25,412 nt of DNA from Isohypsibius dastychi (Eukaryota > Tardigrada > Eutardigrada > Parachela > Isohypsibiidae), in the NCBI GenBank assembly GCA_034696485.1, contig JAQIWT010000265.1, positions 1 to 25,412 of the forward strand, in the 5' to 3' direction. The translations under genes and the position numbers were made by a program. The notes beneath the pieces are model-generated. The model had not been told where the DNA came from and did no database searches. It was given only the letters and a program-made list of their open reading frames with translations. Position 1 is the stretch's first letter. Every line of letters begins with the position of its first letter. This document shows positions 8,939-18,636 of this stretch, one piece after another.

Positions 8939-9253
8939 TTATATCGGTTTGAATAACAAAAACATGGCTTTGCATCCAAGTTCACTGTAGATAGTAACAT
9001 GGGCTGATACATTAGGGATTTTGAAAATCACGGCTTTGATTGCAAGTTGGATATCACTGAGATCCATCACTCCGCTCCAGTTGGTCGGACATTTGCCGTG
9101 CAGAGGTCCGATAATCATCTCGGTTTCCAGAAACTCATTTTCATGAATGTGATGCACAAGGATCACAGCAAAACAGAGGTTGGGTGTCTTGGAAGCCAGC
9201 TCCGTTATCCTGGCGTAGATGGTAGCATCATCCGCAAGCGCTCGCATATCCAT
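8939..9253 (-). CDS. Small unknown protein divergent from the polymerase gene
   Basis: A 104-residue ORF from the ATG at 9253. No family recognised. Composition looks real: alternating hydrophobic strands (for example LCFAVILVHHIH and AIKAVIFKIPNV), suggesting an alpha/beta fold, and no membrane segment. It has three cysteines and a His-His-x-His patch. It is divergent from the DNA polymerase gene across an 80-bp gap with a TATA sequence that reads in both directions. A copy of the dispersed motif (9004-9015) lies inside its coding sequence. It could be an early accessory protein, but no function can be assigned. Confidence 0.5.
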   Translation of the reverse strand: MDMRALADDATIYARITELASKTPNLCFAVILVHHIHENEFLETEMIIGPLHGKCPTNWSGVMDLSDIQLAIKAVIFKIPNVSAHVTIYSELGCKAMFLLFKPI

Positions 9254-9289
9254 CTTTGTTACACTGTACGTCGGCAGATCTAGCAAAAG

Positions 9290-9299
9290 TTTATAAAAA
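9290..9299. promoter_or_regulatory. Bidirectional TATA between the 8939-9253 gene and the polymerase
   Basis: On the plus strand TATAAAAA lies about 35 nt upstream of the polymerase ATG. On the minus strand the overlapping TATAAA lies about 35 nt upstream of the ATG at 9253. The spacing fits both genes. Confidence 0.5.
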
Positions 9300-9332
9300 G
9301 ACAGATTTTAAATCAATTTTCTCTCTCTAATA

Positions 9333-12300
9333 ATGGCTGAACTTGAAAAGTTATTTGAATCATGTGAGAATGCCGGTTCTGTAATGAGCCTTTACAGCAG
9401 AGTTAGACACGTGTCTGGCGCTTTTGAACTGGCAAAATCCAAAATTTTATCGCTAATTCACAGTGACGCTGACCACTCGCATGATATGCCCCTGTCTGAT
9501 GTGTCAGAATGGTACAAGATTTCAGCGATTCGGACCACTCATAACAAGAAATTCAACATGTGGGGAGATGATTTCGAAGTACAAATTGAAAAAGTTGCCA
9601 AACAAGGCCTGGACTCTGTTTTACCATTTTTACTCTGTTTGTTTGATCATTTATTCGAAAAGCTTACGGAAAATGCAGAAAAAGATGACTTGGTTAGAAT
9701 TGTTTTCCAGTCACCACAGCTAGAACACCCAATTTCACTAAGAACAACGAAGAAAGAAGATCTCAATGCCGAAATGTTTTATGACTCTGTATGTGCGGTT
9801 TTACAGAGTTATTAGGAATTTTCTCTGAATGATGAACTTAAGATAAATTTTATCCGCATCGCTGCTCCCAAGAGGGCCGGTGGACGCAAGCAAACGGATT
9901 TCACACAACATCTTAAAGGTAAACGCTCGCTGATATCAATCCGAGCTGATGACGATGACCTGTGCTTTGGGCGAAGTCTGGTGGTTGGAAAAGCGGTGGC
10001 AGATGGATTCGCCGATCGTCAATCAAAAAAGTTTTGGAAAGCCATTTCGAACTCAGCAAAGCGTTACACGATTCAGTACCGAGAAGCACTGCTAATGTAT
10101 CAACGCGCAGGAATTGCACCTGGAGCCATATCACTGGATCAAGTTTCAAATTTTCAATCGGTATTGAACGATTAACAGATAAACATATTTACGCGTGAGG
10201 ATCAGGAGGCCAAAGTCTTTTCGGGACATCCACGAGAAAAACAGATTAACCTGTTTCTTAATAACAATCACTACAGCGTCATTCGGAAACTAACGCCGTT
10301 CGTTAACAAACGAGTAAAATGTCCGCATTGCAAAAAGATGTTTGGGAGTCTGGGTAAAGGTCATCGGTGCAATAGGATTTGTTACGTCTTCGGTAGGCAA
10401 AAAGCGTTGTGCACCATTTCTTTGTCAACGTATTGCAAAAAATGCAACCGCATTTTTCCTAACAAGGTTTGCTTCGATGCGCATTTATCCGTCAAGAATG
10501 GAGAAGATTACGCCCTTTGTGACTCTCATTTTCTATGCGCTAAATGTGGTGTTCATGTGAGCGTTTTTCGGGAGAGAAATGGGTATCAGGGTCACGAATG
10601 TCATGAGTTTTACTGTCGTAACTGTAGAGTTCTCGTGCAGCGTGGACACCAGTGTTATATTCGTCAGCATCTGGATGACCCTAAGAAAAGACCAAGGTTC
10701 ATTTTTGCGGATTTCGAATCTGACTTGAGCTCTGGTGAGCATATTCCAATCTGCTGCGTAGCAGTCTACGACTCTGGAGAAATTTTTCGCTTCTTCGGTC
10801 CAGACACAAAGAATCGTTTTTGTACTTGGTTGTTTACCAAGCGGCATACAGGCTATACGGTTCTGTTTCACAACATGGGAGGATACGATGGTTCTTTTGT
10901 TCTACAATTTCTTCAGGAACAGCAGATCAGGCCTAGCGTTATCATGCGCGGTCTCAAAATAGTTATGATCAGAACAAAACTACATAATGTCACCATCAAA
11001 GATTCAATTAACTATCTCCCATTTCGTCTAGCAGATTTACCCAAAGCGTTCGGTCTTCGCGAAATGAAAAAGGGGTGGTTCCCGCATCTCTTCACAAAGC
11101 CGGAGAATTACGGATATAGTGGAGAAATCCCATCGGAGGAAAATTTTATGATACATCCGATAAAAAAGGAAGAACATGAAGAATTCAGATCTTGGCTGTC
11201 TAGTCAAAAAGGTACACCTTGGAATTTCATGAAAGAGATCATGGAATATTGTGAATCTGACTCACAAATTCTCCGACAAGTATGCCAGAAGTATTCGGAA
11301 AGTATGGTCAAGCTGACGGGATACTGTCCGTTCACCGAAGCCGTGACGCTAGCAGGCTTCGCAAATTTGATTTACCGGGCCAAATTCATGCCGAAAGACT
11401 CGATCGGGCTGCTCCCGGATTCTGCATTCAAACGGATGCGTAATGCTTCATTTGAGAGCTTTGAATGGCTCTACTACATCAGTGTTCGACACCCCGAGTT
11501 ACGGATACGACACGCTAGGAATCATCCTGATGGCGAAGCACGCATCGGACAGTACTGGATCGATGGGTTCGATGAGGAACGCCAAACCGTGTACGAATAT
11601 CACGGATGTTATTTCCATGGTCATGAGTGTCTGAATCCCCTCAGCCGGAACGCGGCGGGAATTCTTATGCGTGATCTGCGACTTCAGACGTCACGAAAAC
11701 AAGAAGCAATCACGAAACTGGGGTATACCTATGTTCAGATGTGGGGATGTGAATGGAGGAGGATGAAGGATGAGGAGCTCAATGTGATGGAAATTCTGAA
11801 AACAATGAATGAAAAACCACCGCTTTCACCGCGGCGAAGCTTGATTGGAGGTCGCTGCGAAGCGTTCAGGCTGATCGCAAATGCCACACCGGGTGCGCAT
11901 ATCGCTTATAAAGATTGCATATCAATGTATCCTTTCATTTTACGGAGTCAGGAGATGCCGTTTGGACATCCGGAAATAATTGTAGCAAATTTTAAAGATC
12001 TTTCTCAGTACTTTGGAATTGCATCTGTAAGATACCGTCCACCCCAGAAACTCCGGATACCACTTTTACCAAGTAAGATTAATGGAAAACTGTTCTTTAC
12101 CCTATGTATCAGGTGTTCGGAGGTCAATCAACGTATCTGCAACCATTCAGATCAACAGAGAGAGCAGGATGGTGTTTTTACTACATTCGAGCTGCTCGAA
12201 GCGCGTCGACTTGGGTATGAAATCCTACAGGTGTATGAAATTTATCATTACCCAAACAGAACGGGAAATTTATTCAGCAGCTATGTCGATACATTCATGA

Positions 12301-13160
12301 CTCTCAAGGCCATCAACTCTGGATGGCCTTCATCTTGCCAGACGTTAGTTCAGAGACAGCAATATCTTGAGAAACTAACAACTTCTGGTGGAATACAGCT
12401 GACGATGGATGATATTCAGGACAACCCAGTTATGAGATTGGTGACGAAGCTGCTTCTTAACTGCCTGTACGGAAGGTTTGCACTACGAGAAAATCTACCT
12501 TTTGAGTATGTAGATGAAGTTGAGCGCCTGTCCGAACTCTTGTTCTCGGACCGGTTTGAGATTGATTATCTCAATATTCTAGATGAGTCTACAGTTCAAG
12601 TCCAGCACCGCGAATACGACGAGAGTGCAAAACAAAGTCTGTACGGGAACGTCATCATTGCGGCCTTCTGCACATCAGGTGCACGCCTCTGGCTCTACGA
12701 GAATATGTGCAAAGTAGAGCCAGAACGGCTTTTATATGTAGACACGGATGGAGTGTTTTTCATGGACGGGGATAAATACGTCACAACGATCCCTGTAGGC
12801 CACAACCTTGGAGATTTTAAGGACGAACTCGAAGGAGACAAAACTGTGATTTTTGCCTGTTGCGGACCAAAAATGTATTGCTACCTGACACAGGGAGGAA
12901 CGAGAGTTTTCAAGGCGAAGGGATTGACGCTTAATGTATCAAGTGAAGAGTTCTTTAATATTGAGTCGTTTCAGAAAATGATCATGGACAGGGAGATCGT
13001 TCATAAACTTTTCAATCCTCTGAAGATTTTCCGCACTAAAGGTGAATGGTCTATAAAATCACGACCACAAGAGAAGCGCATGCGATTCACTTTCGATAAA
13101 CGTGTTATTTTACCAGATTTTCTCACCGAACCGCATGGATTTTCAAGTTCTGCAACATAA
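9333..13160 (+). CDS. Protein-primed family B DNA polymerase, two in-frame stops
   Basis: One 1276-codon frame encodes the Polinton pPolB, interrupted by TAG at 9813-9815 (codon 161) and TAA at 10173-10175 (codon 281), with no frameshift. Both stops fall inside the conserved Polinton N-terminal region (around LQSY and before QINIF). A zinc-rich part follows, with several CxxC pairs (10320-10640). Exonuclease motifs are FADFES (Exo I), NMGGYDG (Exo II) and EYCESDSQIL (Exo III). Polymerase motif A is DCISMYP, motif B is KLLLNCLYGRF and motif C is YVDTDGVFF, with Gly replacing the usual Ser of DTDS. A KAKGL motif follows. The longest uninterrupted part is 10338-13160 (940 residues), which keeps exonuclease and polymerase but loses the N-terminal segment. 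The end overlaps the ATPase start by 26 nt. It would replicate the linear element from a terminal protein. Confidence 0.9.
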
Positions 13161-13920
13161 GCGGGGACTGTTACACCCTTTTAATGCTATCATCTCAGCC
13201 GCCAGCCAATCTGGCAAAACAAGATGGATTTACAAAGCTCTACTGAGTTCTGTTATTGTGCCGTTTCCTAAAAAAATTGTGTGGATTTATTGTTTCTACT
13301 CTGCTCCTTTGTTCGATGAACTTAAAATAAAGATACCAGGTATTGAGTTCATCCAAAATATCCCTGAAAATATCGCTGATGAAGATTTTCTCCCGCAAGA
13401 TTCATTAGTTATCATCGATGACAACATGCAAAACATTGATGCCAATGTGTTGTCGCTTTTTGTCCGTACATCGCATCATTTGCGTAGGAGCTGTATTCTG
13501 GTGTTACAGAACATGTATTATCAAAATCCCAACATGAGAACAATTTCTCTGAACCCGCACTACTTGATAACATTCAAGCAGCCGCGCGATATGTTACAGG
13601 TCGGAATGCTTGGGCGTCAGATGTATCCACGTCAGTCAAAACTATTTCTTGAAGCCTATAAAGAAGCAACTCGTGAGCCTTATGGCTATTTGCTCATCGA
13701 TTTGAAAGGTTCAACGAACGACAGACTTCGACTAAGAGGGAAAATACTGAATGAAAGGCCGGATGGTTTAGGAGTTATCTATCAGATCCAGTCAATGACG
13801 ATGGAGAATTTTTTACTTGTTCCAGAATATCAAATAAAATCAACACTGAAAGTGAAACCTCCACAGAAGAAAAGAAAAAAGCCACTAAGGCATCAAAGTC
13901 AAAACATAAGAGCAAACTAA
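13135..13920 (+). CDS. DNA-packaging ATPase (FtsK/HerA, A32-like)
   Basis: An intact ORF of 261 residues starting at the ATG at 13135 inside the polymerase C-terminus; an in-frame GTG at 13102 is less likely. It has a Walker A (AASQSGKT, lacking the usual first Gly), a Walker B (SLVIIDDN) and a sensor-like strand (SCILVLQNMYYQ), as in Polinton, virophage and poxvirus A32-type packaging ATPases. A basic tail (KPPQKKRKKPLR) ends the protein. It would pump the element DNA into the capsid. The 26-nt overlap with the polymerase suggests joint transcription. No damage is visible. Confidence 0.9.
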   Translation: MDFQVLQHKRGLLHPFNAIISAASQSGKTRWIYKALLSSVIVPFPKKIVWIYCFYSAPLFDELKIKIPGIEFIQNIPENIADEDFLPQDSLVIIDDNMQNIDANVLSLFVRTSHHLRRSCILVLQNMYYQNPNMRTISLNPHYLITFKQPRDMLQVGMLGRQMYPRQSKLFLEAYKEATREPYGYLLIDLKGSTNDRLRLRGKILNERPDGLGVIYQIQSMTMENFLLVPEYQIKSTLKVKPPQKKRKKPLRHQSQNIRAN

Positions 13921-13960
13921 AACAACAAACTCCAATCTGGTCACGAACAAAATTATATTG

Positions 13961-14427
13961 TTAAAAATCATCGACATCGTCCGAAGGATCATCCGATGAT
14001 AGAGGAGCGGGAGTTTTTTTCTTTGAAGTTTTAAAACCAGATTCGTACCGATTTTTTGGCGTTTCGAGGTGGCATCGGGAGTCAAGATTTTTGTCGCTTT
14101 TTCTCCGACCATTTTGAGAGCTTTGATTAAATTCGGGACTTCGTCCACAGTAACGTACAACCCGCATTTTGTGAAGACAATCTGGTTTTTGTCTCCCTTG
14201 TCTGTAATTAAACGAATATCCACTCTGGGAGCTTCCTTTGGATAGTATCGATTGATCGATACTGCTACTGATGCTTTATTGATCTGTAATACAAAGAGTC
14301 AGAAAAGCTTCTGATACATTAGGAGGGTCAAACTCACCACCACGACGTATGGGGAATACAGAGTCAGGGACTCGTATTTGGTTCCTTCCGCAGATGTTGT
14401 GGTCAAAACGGTTAGCTGATCAGCCAT
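13961..14427 (-). CDS. PC4-like ssDNA-binding protein, spliced, possible -1 frameshift
   Basis: Exon 1 (14338-14427, 30 codons) joins exon 2 in phase 0 across a 54-nt intron with good splice sites. The protein has a PC4/Sub1-like core: a basic strand ending in RVDIR, then KCGLYVTVDE and a helix LIKALK, matching the beta-hairpin and helix of PC4, which binds single-stranded DNA. In the main frame translation runs on to a stop at 13885 with an unlikely hydrophobic tail. At 14014-14020 there is an A7 run placed exactly as A_AAA_AAA. A shift of -1 there leads within 17 codons to an acidic end, SSDDPSDDVDDF, like the acidic aromatic tails of SSB proteins. This is either programmed frameshifting or an indel in the A run. 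TATAAAA lies about 60 nt upstream. Confidence 0.6.
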
Positions 14428-14488
14428 TTGGTTTAGATGTAGATTGAAAACTGATTGAGTCAATTCTGTGATTTTCTCTTGTGAGAAA

Positions 14489-14495
14489 TTTTATA
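14489..14495 (-). promoter_or_regulatory. TATA box of the PC4-like gene
   Basis: The minus strand reads TATAAAA, about 60 nt upstream of the ATG at 14427. A copy of the dispersed motif (14504-14515) lies directly upstream of it. Confidence 0.5.
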
Positions 14496-14644
14496 GTGCA
14501 CTACTGATACTTTAGTGCCTTATATTTGGAAATGTGAAGTGTTGAACAAATTTGTGGTTGCGATAAAATAACAAGAACGATCCCATACGTATCACTGAAC
14601 TTGAACTGATCAGATGCCGATGCGGGTCAATAGTTCGGATCTTG

Positions 14645-14651
14645 TATAAAA
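14645..14651 (+). promoter_or_regulatory. TATA box of the BIR gene
   Basis: TATAAAA only 4 nt before the first ATG (14656) and 37 nt before the second (14689). Transcription should begin after the first ATG, which favours 14689 as the true start. Confidence 0.5.
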
Positions 14652-14688
14652 CCAGATGATTTTACACCATTTTGATGAATCAGTTGAA

Positions 14689-15252
14689 ATGACCAACCTA
14701 ACTTACCTTTCATACGCGCTTCACTGTAGGCGTGAGCGATCATTCTCCGGTTGGAAAGATGGTACGGCAAATGTTGATCGTGTCGATATTCTGCCCCGTT
14801 TGGGGTTCTTCAGTCTTGATGCGCAGTTGAAGCGTCTTGCGTGCATGTATTGCGGCGGAGTCGAAGAGGCGATCAAAATCGACGATCACGTCCTCAGTCG
14901 TCATATTTCTAGATTTCCAACTTGTCGGCGACGTCGTAGGAAATGGAAACTGTATGTCCCCCCACTGATTGAAACCTGGAGCTCTATGAACCCTTATCAT
15001 CCGGAGTTCTTTCATCCGGTAACTCGCTACGAAAGCTTCAAAACATGGCCTCTTCAAATGAGTCAGCATCCAGCTCAGCTGGCTGACTGTGGCTTCTTTT
15101 ACACAGGTCATTCGGATATTGTGACCTGCTTTCATTGCGGGGGGTCCATCTACAAGTTGGACGGCCAGGACAATATTGCAGAAGAACATATGCGATTATT
15201 TGGCACTTGCGCTCTAGCCCAACTCATAATTTGTTGCCCAAACGTTCAATGA
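14689..15252 (+). CDS. IAP-like protein with two BIR domains, no RING
   Basis: A 187-residue protein with two baculoviral IAP repeats. BIR1 has RRERSFSGW, LGFFSLD, CMYC, a downstream His and FPTC. BIR2 has RYESFKTW, DCGFFYTG, CFHC, then EEHMRLFGTC. Each has the three Cys and one His that bind zinc. Both lack the Trp usually found between the CxxC and the His, so the peptide-binding groove may differ. BIR proteins of baculoviruses block caspases or bind pro-apoptotic peptides; an anti-apoptotic role here is inference. Unlike most viral IAPs there is no RING on this gene; an IAP-type RING lies about 7 kb upstream. The start was chosen from the TATA position; the ATG at 14656 is in the same frame. 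Confidence 0.85.
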   Translation: MTNLTYLSYALHCRRERSFSGWKDGTANVDRVDILPRLGFFSLDAQLKRLACMYCGGVEEAIKIDDHVLSRHISRFPTCRRRRRKWKLYVPPLIETWSSMNPYHPEFFHPVTRYESFKTWPLQMSQHPAQLADCGFFYTGHSDIVTCFHCGGSIYKLDGQDNIAEEHMRLFGTCALAQLIICCPNVQ

Positions 15253-15253
15253 A

Positions 15254-15610
15254 ATGGCCGTTGGAACTATATTCCGGACCGGAGAAGAGTACGGTTATTT
15301 CATTGAGCTTCTGATGTCAGGGCGATTTACGCGAAATCTTCTACTTGATGCTGTACGACGCAAGCGGACCGACTCCACTTCTCCGATTTTCACTTCTGTT
15401 CTTGACCTGTTATTTTTTGTAATGTATCATCAATCAGTTATTGGCCTAAGACAAACTCATAATCGTGTTTTGTACTGCATAGTTCATGACCAATATACTT
15501 TTCACTGTTCGGGTGTCTATTCGTCAGAACTGTCTGGATTTAACATTGTTTTCAATTCAAAATATGACGTTTACCTTTTTAAATGTCGCATGTGTATGTT
15601 TGATGCATAA
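15254..15610 (+). CDS. Possible small ORF between BIR and Fic genes
   Basis: A 118-residue ORF beginning 1 nt after the BIR gene stop. It has no recognised motif and is rich in Tyr, Phe and Ser, ending in a CRMC motif. It could be a second cistron or only 3' untranslated sequence. The stretch 15611-15680 shows nothing except a copy of the dispersed motif at 15649-15660. Confidence 0.22.
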   Translation: MAVGTIFRTGEEYGYFIELLMSGRFTRNLLLDAVRRKRTDSTSPIFTSVLDLLFFVMYHQSVIGLRQTHNRVLYCIVHDQYTFHCSGVYSSELSGFNIVFNSKYDVYLFKCRMCMFDA

Positions 15611-15680
15611 AGTGAAAATCACAGTTGGCTTTGCGTTACGGTCGTTGACTGATACTTTAGACAGATTGTGTTTGAATCGA

Positions 15681-15688
15681 TATAAAAG
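15681..15688 (+). promoter_or_regulatory. TATA box of the Fic gene
   Basis: TATAAAAG, 41 nt upstream of the Fic ATG, preceded 21 nt upstream by a full copy of the dispersed motif. Confidence 0.55.
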
Positions 15689-15728
15689 ATCGTTCTCTTG
15701 GAGTTATCAAACATTCCAATGATCGAGC

Positions 15729-16754
15729 ATGAAACTCTTCTCAAGTTTTCGAATTCCAGAAGAGGTTTGGTGGCACTATCCCGAGACAGATCAACCACTC
15801 GTCAAAGACCTTGTAGCTACCACCATAAAACTCTCAAAGGAGATTGAGCGCTTCGTTTTCTTCCCACTACCTCTTTCTAGGAGGAAAGCGGAAATGATAA
15901 CTGGGTGTGAAGACTATCTAAGAGATCTCTATGTGTTCCACTGCTTGCATGGCGAGAGATGTCTCCCGCCAGGGTTCACTCAGCAGATGCTTAGTCGGGT
16001 CATTCATCTCGGTAGGCGTTCCCGCAATACTCCACCAATTTTATCCATCCCTATCGTAATGAAGGTACTGAACCTTGAACGAACGATACGTACGGTTTTC
16101 CCTTCAATGATTGTCAAAACGTTCGAAGTGAAGGAGCCCTGTTGCGCATTCATAAAAGATATTCATAGCTCATTAATGTACGGATTGACATCCAGCGCTG
16201 GACAGTTCAGGTCCATAGAGGTAACAGCGTCAGATCCTTCCAAACTTTGTCAATCCGTGAAATATGTCCGTAGTGAAGAGATTGAGAGAGAACTGACAGA
16301 GCTATGCTCCGACTTTGCTGCACGACTAAAAAGTTTTCACACAACCGACGAAATGATTATCATCGTTTCATCTTTTGTCACATCATTTCTCCTGATACAC
16401 CCATTCTCAAACGGGAATGGACGCGTTGCAAAGCTTTTCACAAGCTACCACATGATGATCAGAACAAAAATTCCGCTGATTTTTTTCGAAAGAGGTGAAA
16501 GCCGGAAAAACTACCTCCAAGCTCTACAAGAGGCCCGATTTATCCAGAGGTATCCAAATACATCACCCGGTGCTTTTTCCAGGTTAGTACTAGAGAATCT
16601 TCACGAGACACTACGATGTGTTTACTTCGCACTTGAAATTTTCGGAACGTGCGCATATGGGTGGCGGTGGTGTGATTGCCCTTGGATTGTATCAGAACGA
16701 GAATCCCGCGATTCAGCTTTTCTTGCCACGGAGCATCCAACCCATGTATGGTAA
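15729..16754 (+). CDS. Fic-domain protein (putative AMPylator)
   Basis: A 341-residue protein with a Fic domain in its second half. The core motif is HPFSNGNGR at residues 224-232, with the catalytic H224 and the anion-binding GNGR. The acidic residue usually at the fifth position (D/E) is replaced by N228, which could weaken magnesium binding. Upstream, AGQFRSIEV (about 157-165) matches the G-x-[FY]-R flap region of Fic proteins. No clear inhibitory helix motif (S/T-x-x-x-E-G/N) was found. The N-terminal 130 residues have no recognised domain. Fic enzymes transfer AMP or other phosphate groups onto target proteins; targets here are unknown. The last 35 residues are Trp- and Cys-rich and could instead be read through an intron. 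Fic genes are rare in eukaryotic mobile elements. Confidence 0.85.
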   Translation: MKLFSSFRIPEEVWWHYPETDQPLVKDLVATTIKLSKEIERFVFFPLPLSRRKAEMITGCEDYLRDLYVFHCLHGERCLPPGFTQQMLSRVIHLGRRSRNTPPILSIPIVMKVLNLERTIRTVFPSMIVKTFEVKEPCCAFIKDIHSSLMYGLTSSAGQFRSIEVTASDPSKLCQSVKYVRSEEIERELTELCSDFAARLKSFHTTDEMIIIVSSFVTSFLLIHPFSNGNGRVAKLFTSYHMMIRTKIPLIFFERGESRKNYLQALQEARFIQRYPNTSPGAFSRLVLENLHETLRCVYFALEIFGTCAYGWRWCDCPWIVSERESRDSAFLATEHPTHVW

Positions 16755-17014
16755 AACGACGAGTCATTTCGGAAATGTTTGAGAAATGTCTATGTGGAAT
16801 GTACGCTAACTGCATCCATAATGTATCAGACAAGCCAAGAACCCATTTTTATTCTCTCGACCAATACTTCCATCGATTGGTAGTCCGGAATCAAGCAGTC
16901 ATTTCTATCGTAAAAGATCACTGCGTTCTCTGAACTGCATCTTGTTTGAGTCTCTTGTGCTGTTATAAGTAGCTGTTTGAAGCCAATCTTCTCATTAATT
17001 GATATTTATACCAG

Positions 17015-17229
17015 TATTTTCCAAGCAAATAAACAAATGGGATGCGATACATCATCCTGATTCGAGATTACAACAACCGAAACGAGCAAATGACAGAGCC
17101 AGGCAAACACAATTCTATAAAAATGATATTTTGAATAAGGAACTAAAGGAAATGAGACAGTGGGAATTTCAAATCAAACACGAGAACGAAGAGGGTATCG
17201 TTGAGCGGACCCAGCTACCTTCTTCTTGA
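17015..17229 (+). CDS. Possible terminal exon, charged protein
   Basis: An open frame of about 71 codons follows a reasonable acceptor (TATACCAG at 17014) and is strongly charged and helical (for example KELKEMRQWEFQIKHENEEG), unlike random translation. There is no in-frame ATG near the start and I could not find the upstream exon. Its end overlaps the end of the convergent zinc-finger gene by about 56 nt. The stretch 16755-17014 otherwise shows only one dispersed motif copy (16819-16828). Confidence 0.28.
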
Positions 17230-18573
17230 CTATAACACGTGATACTTTACGTGAAGTTTTTCCCTTCACTCGCTTCGATCTCTTCGACGCACCTTCTCGG
17301 GTCCGGCCTTGTCCGATGCGGTTGAAGAACGAGCCGGCATGACATCCATGGTAGGATCGTCTGTGTCTTGTGAGAAAACTGTAAGATGGAAATGACGACG
17401 TGCATCGCCACACTCGGCAATTAAGACGGCCGAGGTCGTTCTTTTCAGGCATGCCCAAATCAAGACACCCCAAACATGGATTCTGAGGGTCATGTGGAGG
17501 GGCTTTGAAGCAGCGGATGGGGTGGACATTTGGTGATGGATCTGAACCCCCAATTTCCACCGAACTGGAATAGCAGATTCAGATAAGAAGACGGTTCTGA
17601 TCGGACTGATGAAAAAATCTGCTTACGTTAAACTTGAGTCGGCATGGGCAAAGAACTTCTCCCAACCCGGTTTAAGACATGGGGTTGGAATGATGATGGA
17701 CTTCTCGGATTGTGAATCCATGTTATCGTCATCGTTAGCCTTTCCGGTTGTAGTAGAATCCTCCTCGCCGTCAAATTGGTTGACACCTCCTTCATCGACT
17801 GCTTCATCATCCGCTTCCAGAAAGGTAAACGCAGGATAAACAACATTTGCGATCATTGCTGGAACATTTCTCGCGTTGACATCTGATGTATCAAGGAATG
17901 AAAAAGCGCAGGTTACCTTCGTTGTCTCCCAAAGTCCCTTCCGAGTTACTTCCCCCAAAATGCAGCATCTTTTCTTGGTCTACTGAAAGTAAATTTCTAA
18001 AGTATCAGTTCGTGATCGTAATGTAAATACTTACCACCGATTCCGCAATAATCACTTGTGCGACTCGTCTCCTCGATCAGATTTCCTTCGGTAGTTTCTT
18101 GATAAAAGGTCTGGTCATCGATTATCAATTTAGGAGATGAACAGACGCTCCCTTCGTCAACGACCAGATCGTAATTTGGCTGACTCTCAGGAAACTCATC
18201 CTAAAGTATCAAGAATTTTTGAACATACACATGGGATATTTTTCCGAGGCTTACGTTTGGGGGAAGGCCGTTGGACATTTCTTCTTCAGTTACGTCATCC
18301 GCATTGGGTAATTCGGTAATCTGATGCTCATTGCCTGATGATTTCTGATGATCAGGTGCACTTCCATCTTCGACGAAAACTGGATCCAGATTTTCATTCA
18401 GCGATGTCGAATGATTGGGATCTGTTTGGAGTTATGTATTGTTAGTTTAAAAGCGGATGAGAGATAATGTTTTCCTTACCATCACTTCTGACTTGGTTAG
18501 CCATTTGATGAACTTCCTCCAAATCCAAATCCTCATCCTCAAAATCTGGGTTTGTAAGCATGGCTGTATTCAT
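17174..18573 (-). CDS. Spliced acidic C2H2 zinc-finger protein
   Basis: Six exons read in one continuous frame: 18480-18573, 18255-18421, 18035-18200, 17917-17982, 17627-17858 and 17174-17564. Introns are 52-62 nt with GT..AG ends. The first two-thirds is very acidic (Asp/Glu/Ser-rich), like an activation or histone-binding region. The last exon has a C-x4-C-x12-H-x4-H finger (CRVWRC...H...H) preceded by a second Cys-rich segment, then a basic tail ending in RYPLRSRV. Upstream, the same frame continues through a TAA (18577-18579) and a TGA (18637-18639) into the JmjC gene, so this may be the C-terminal half of one larger chromatin protein cut by two stops. The ATG at 18573 is the first after the TAA. 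The acceptor at 18201 is formed by a copy of the dispersed motif. Confidence 0.6.
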
Positions 18574-18636
18574 TTCTTAAAATTCTTGGCTCAGCTCATT
18601 GTTTTCGATTGGATCGTCGATAACAGCTTTTTCCAT

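Noticed and set aside
8939-9253. Small minus gene as the missing maturation protease
   Set aside because: It has His and Cys residues but not in the order of the adenain catalytic residues, and the protein is too short.
3980-13160. Reassigned stop codons (alternative genetic code)
   Set aside because: Most long genes (integrase, capsid, R2, ATPase, Fic) have no internal stops and end normally, and all three stops would have to be sense codons at very low use.
13885-13960. Hydrophobic C-terminal tail of the PC4-like protein in the main frame
   Set aside because: It looks like out-of-frame translation; the acidic tail in the -1 frame is much more like a real protein end.
16540-16833. Minus-strand ORF opposite the Fic gene end
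   Set aside because: Composition and position indicate a shadow of the Fic coding strand.
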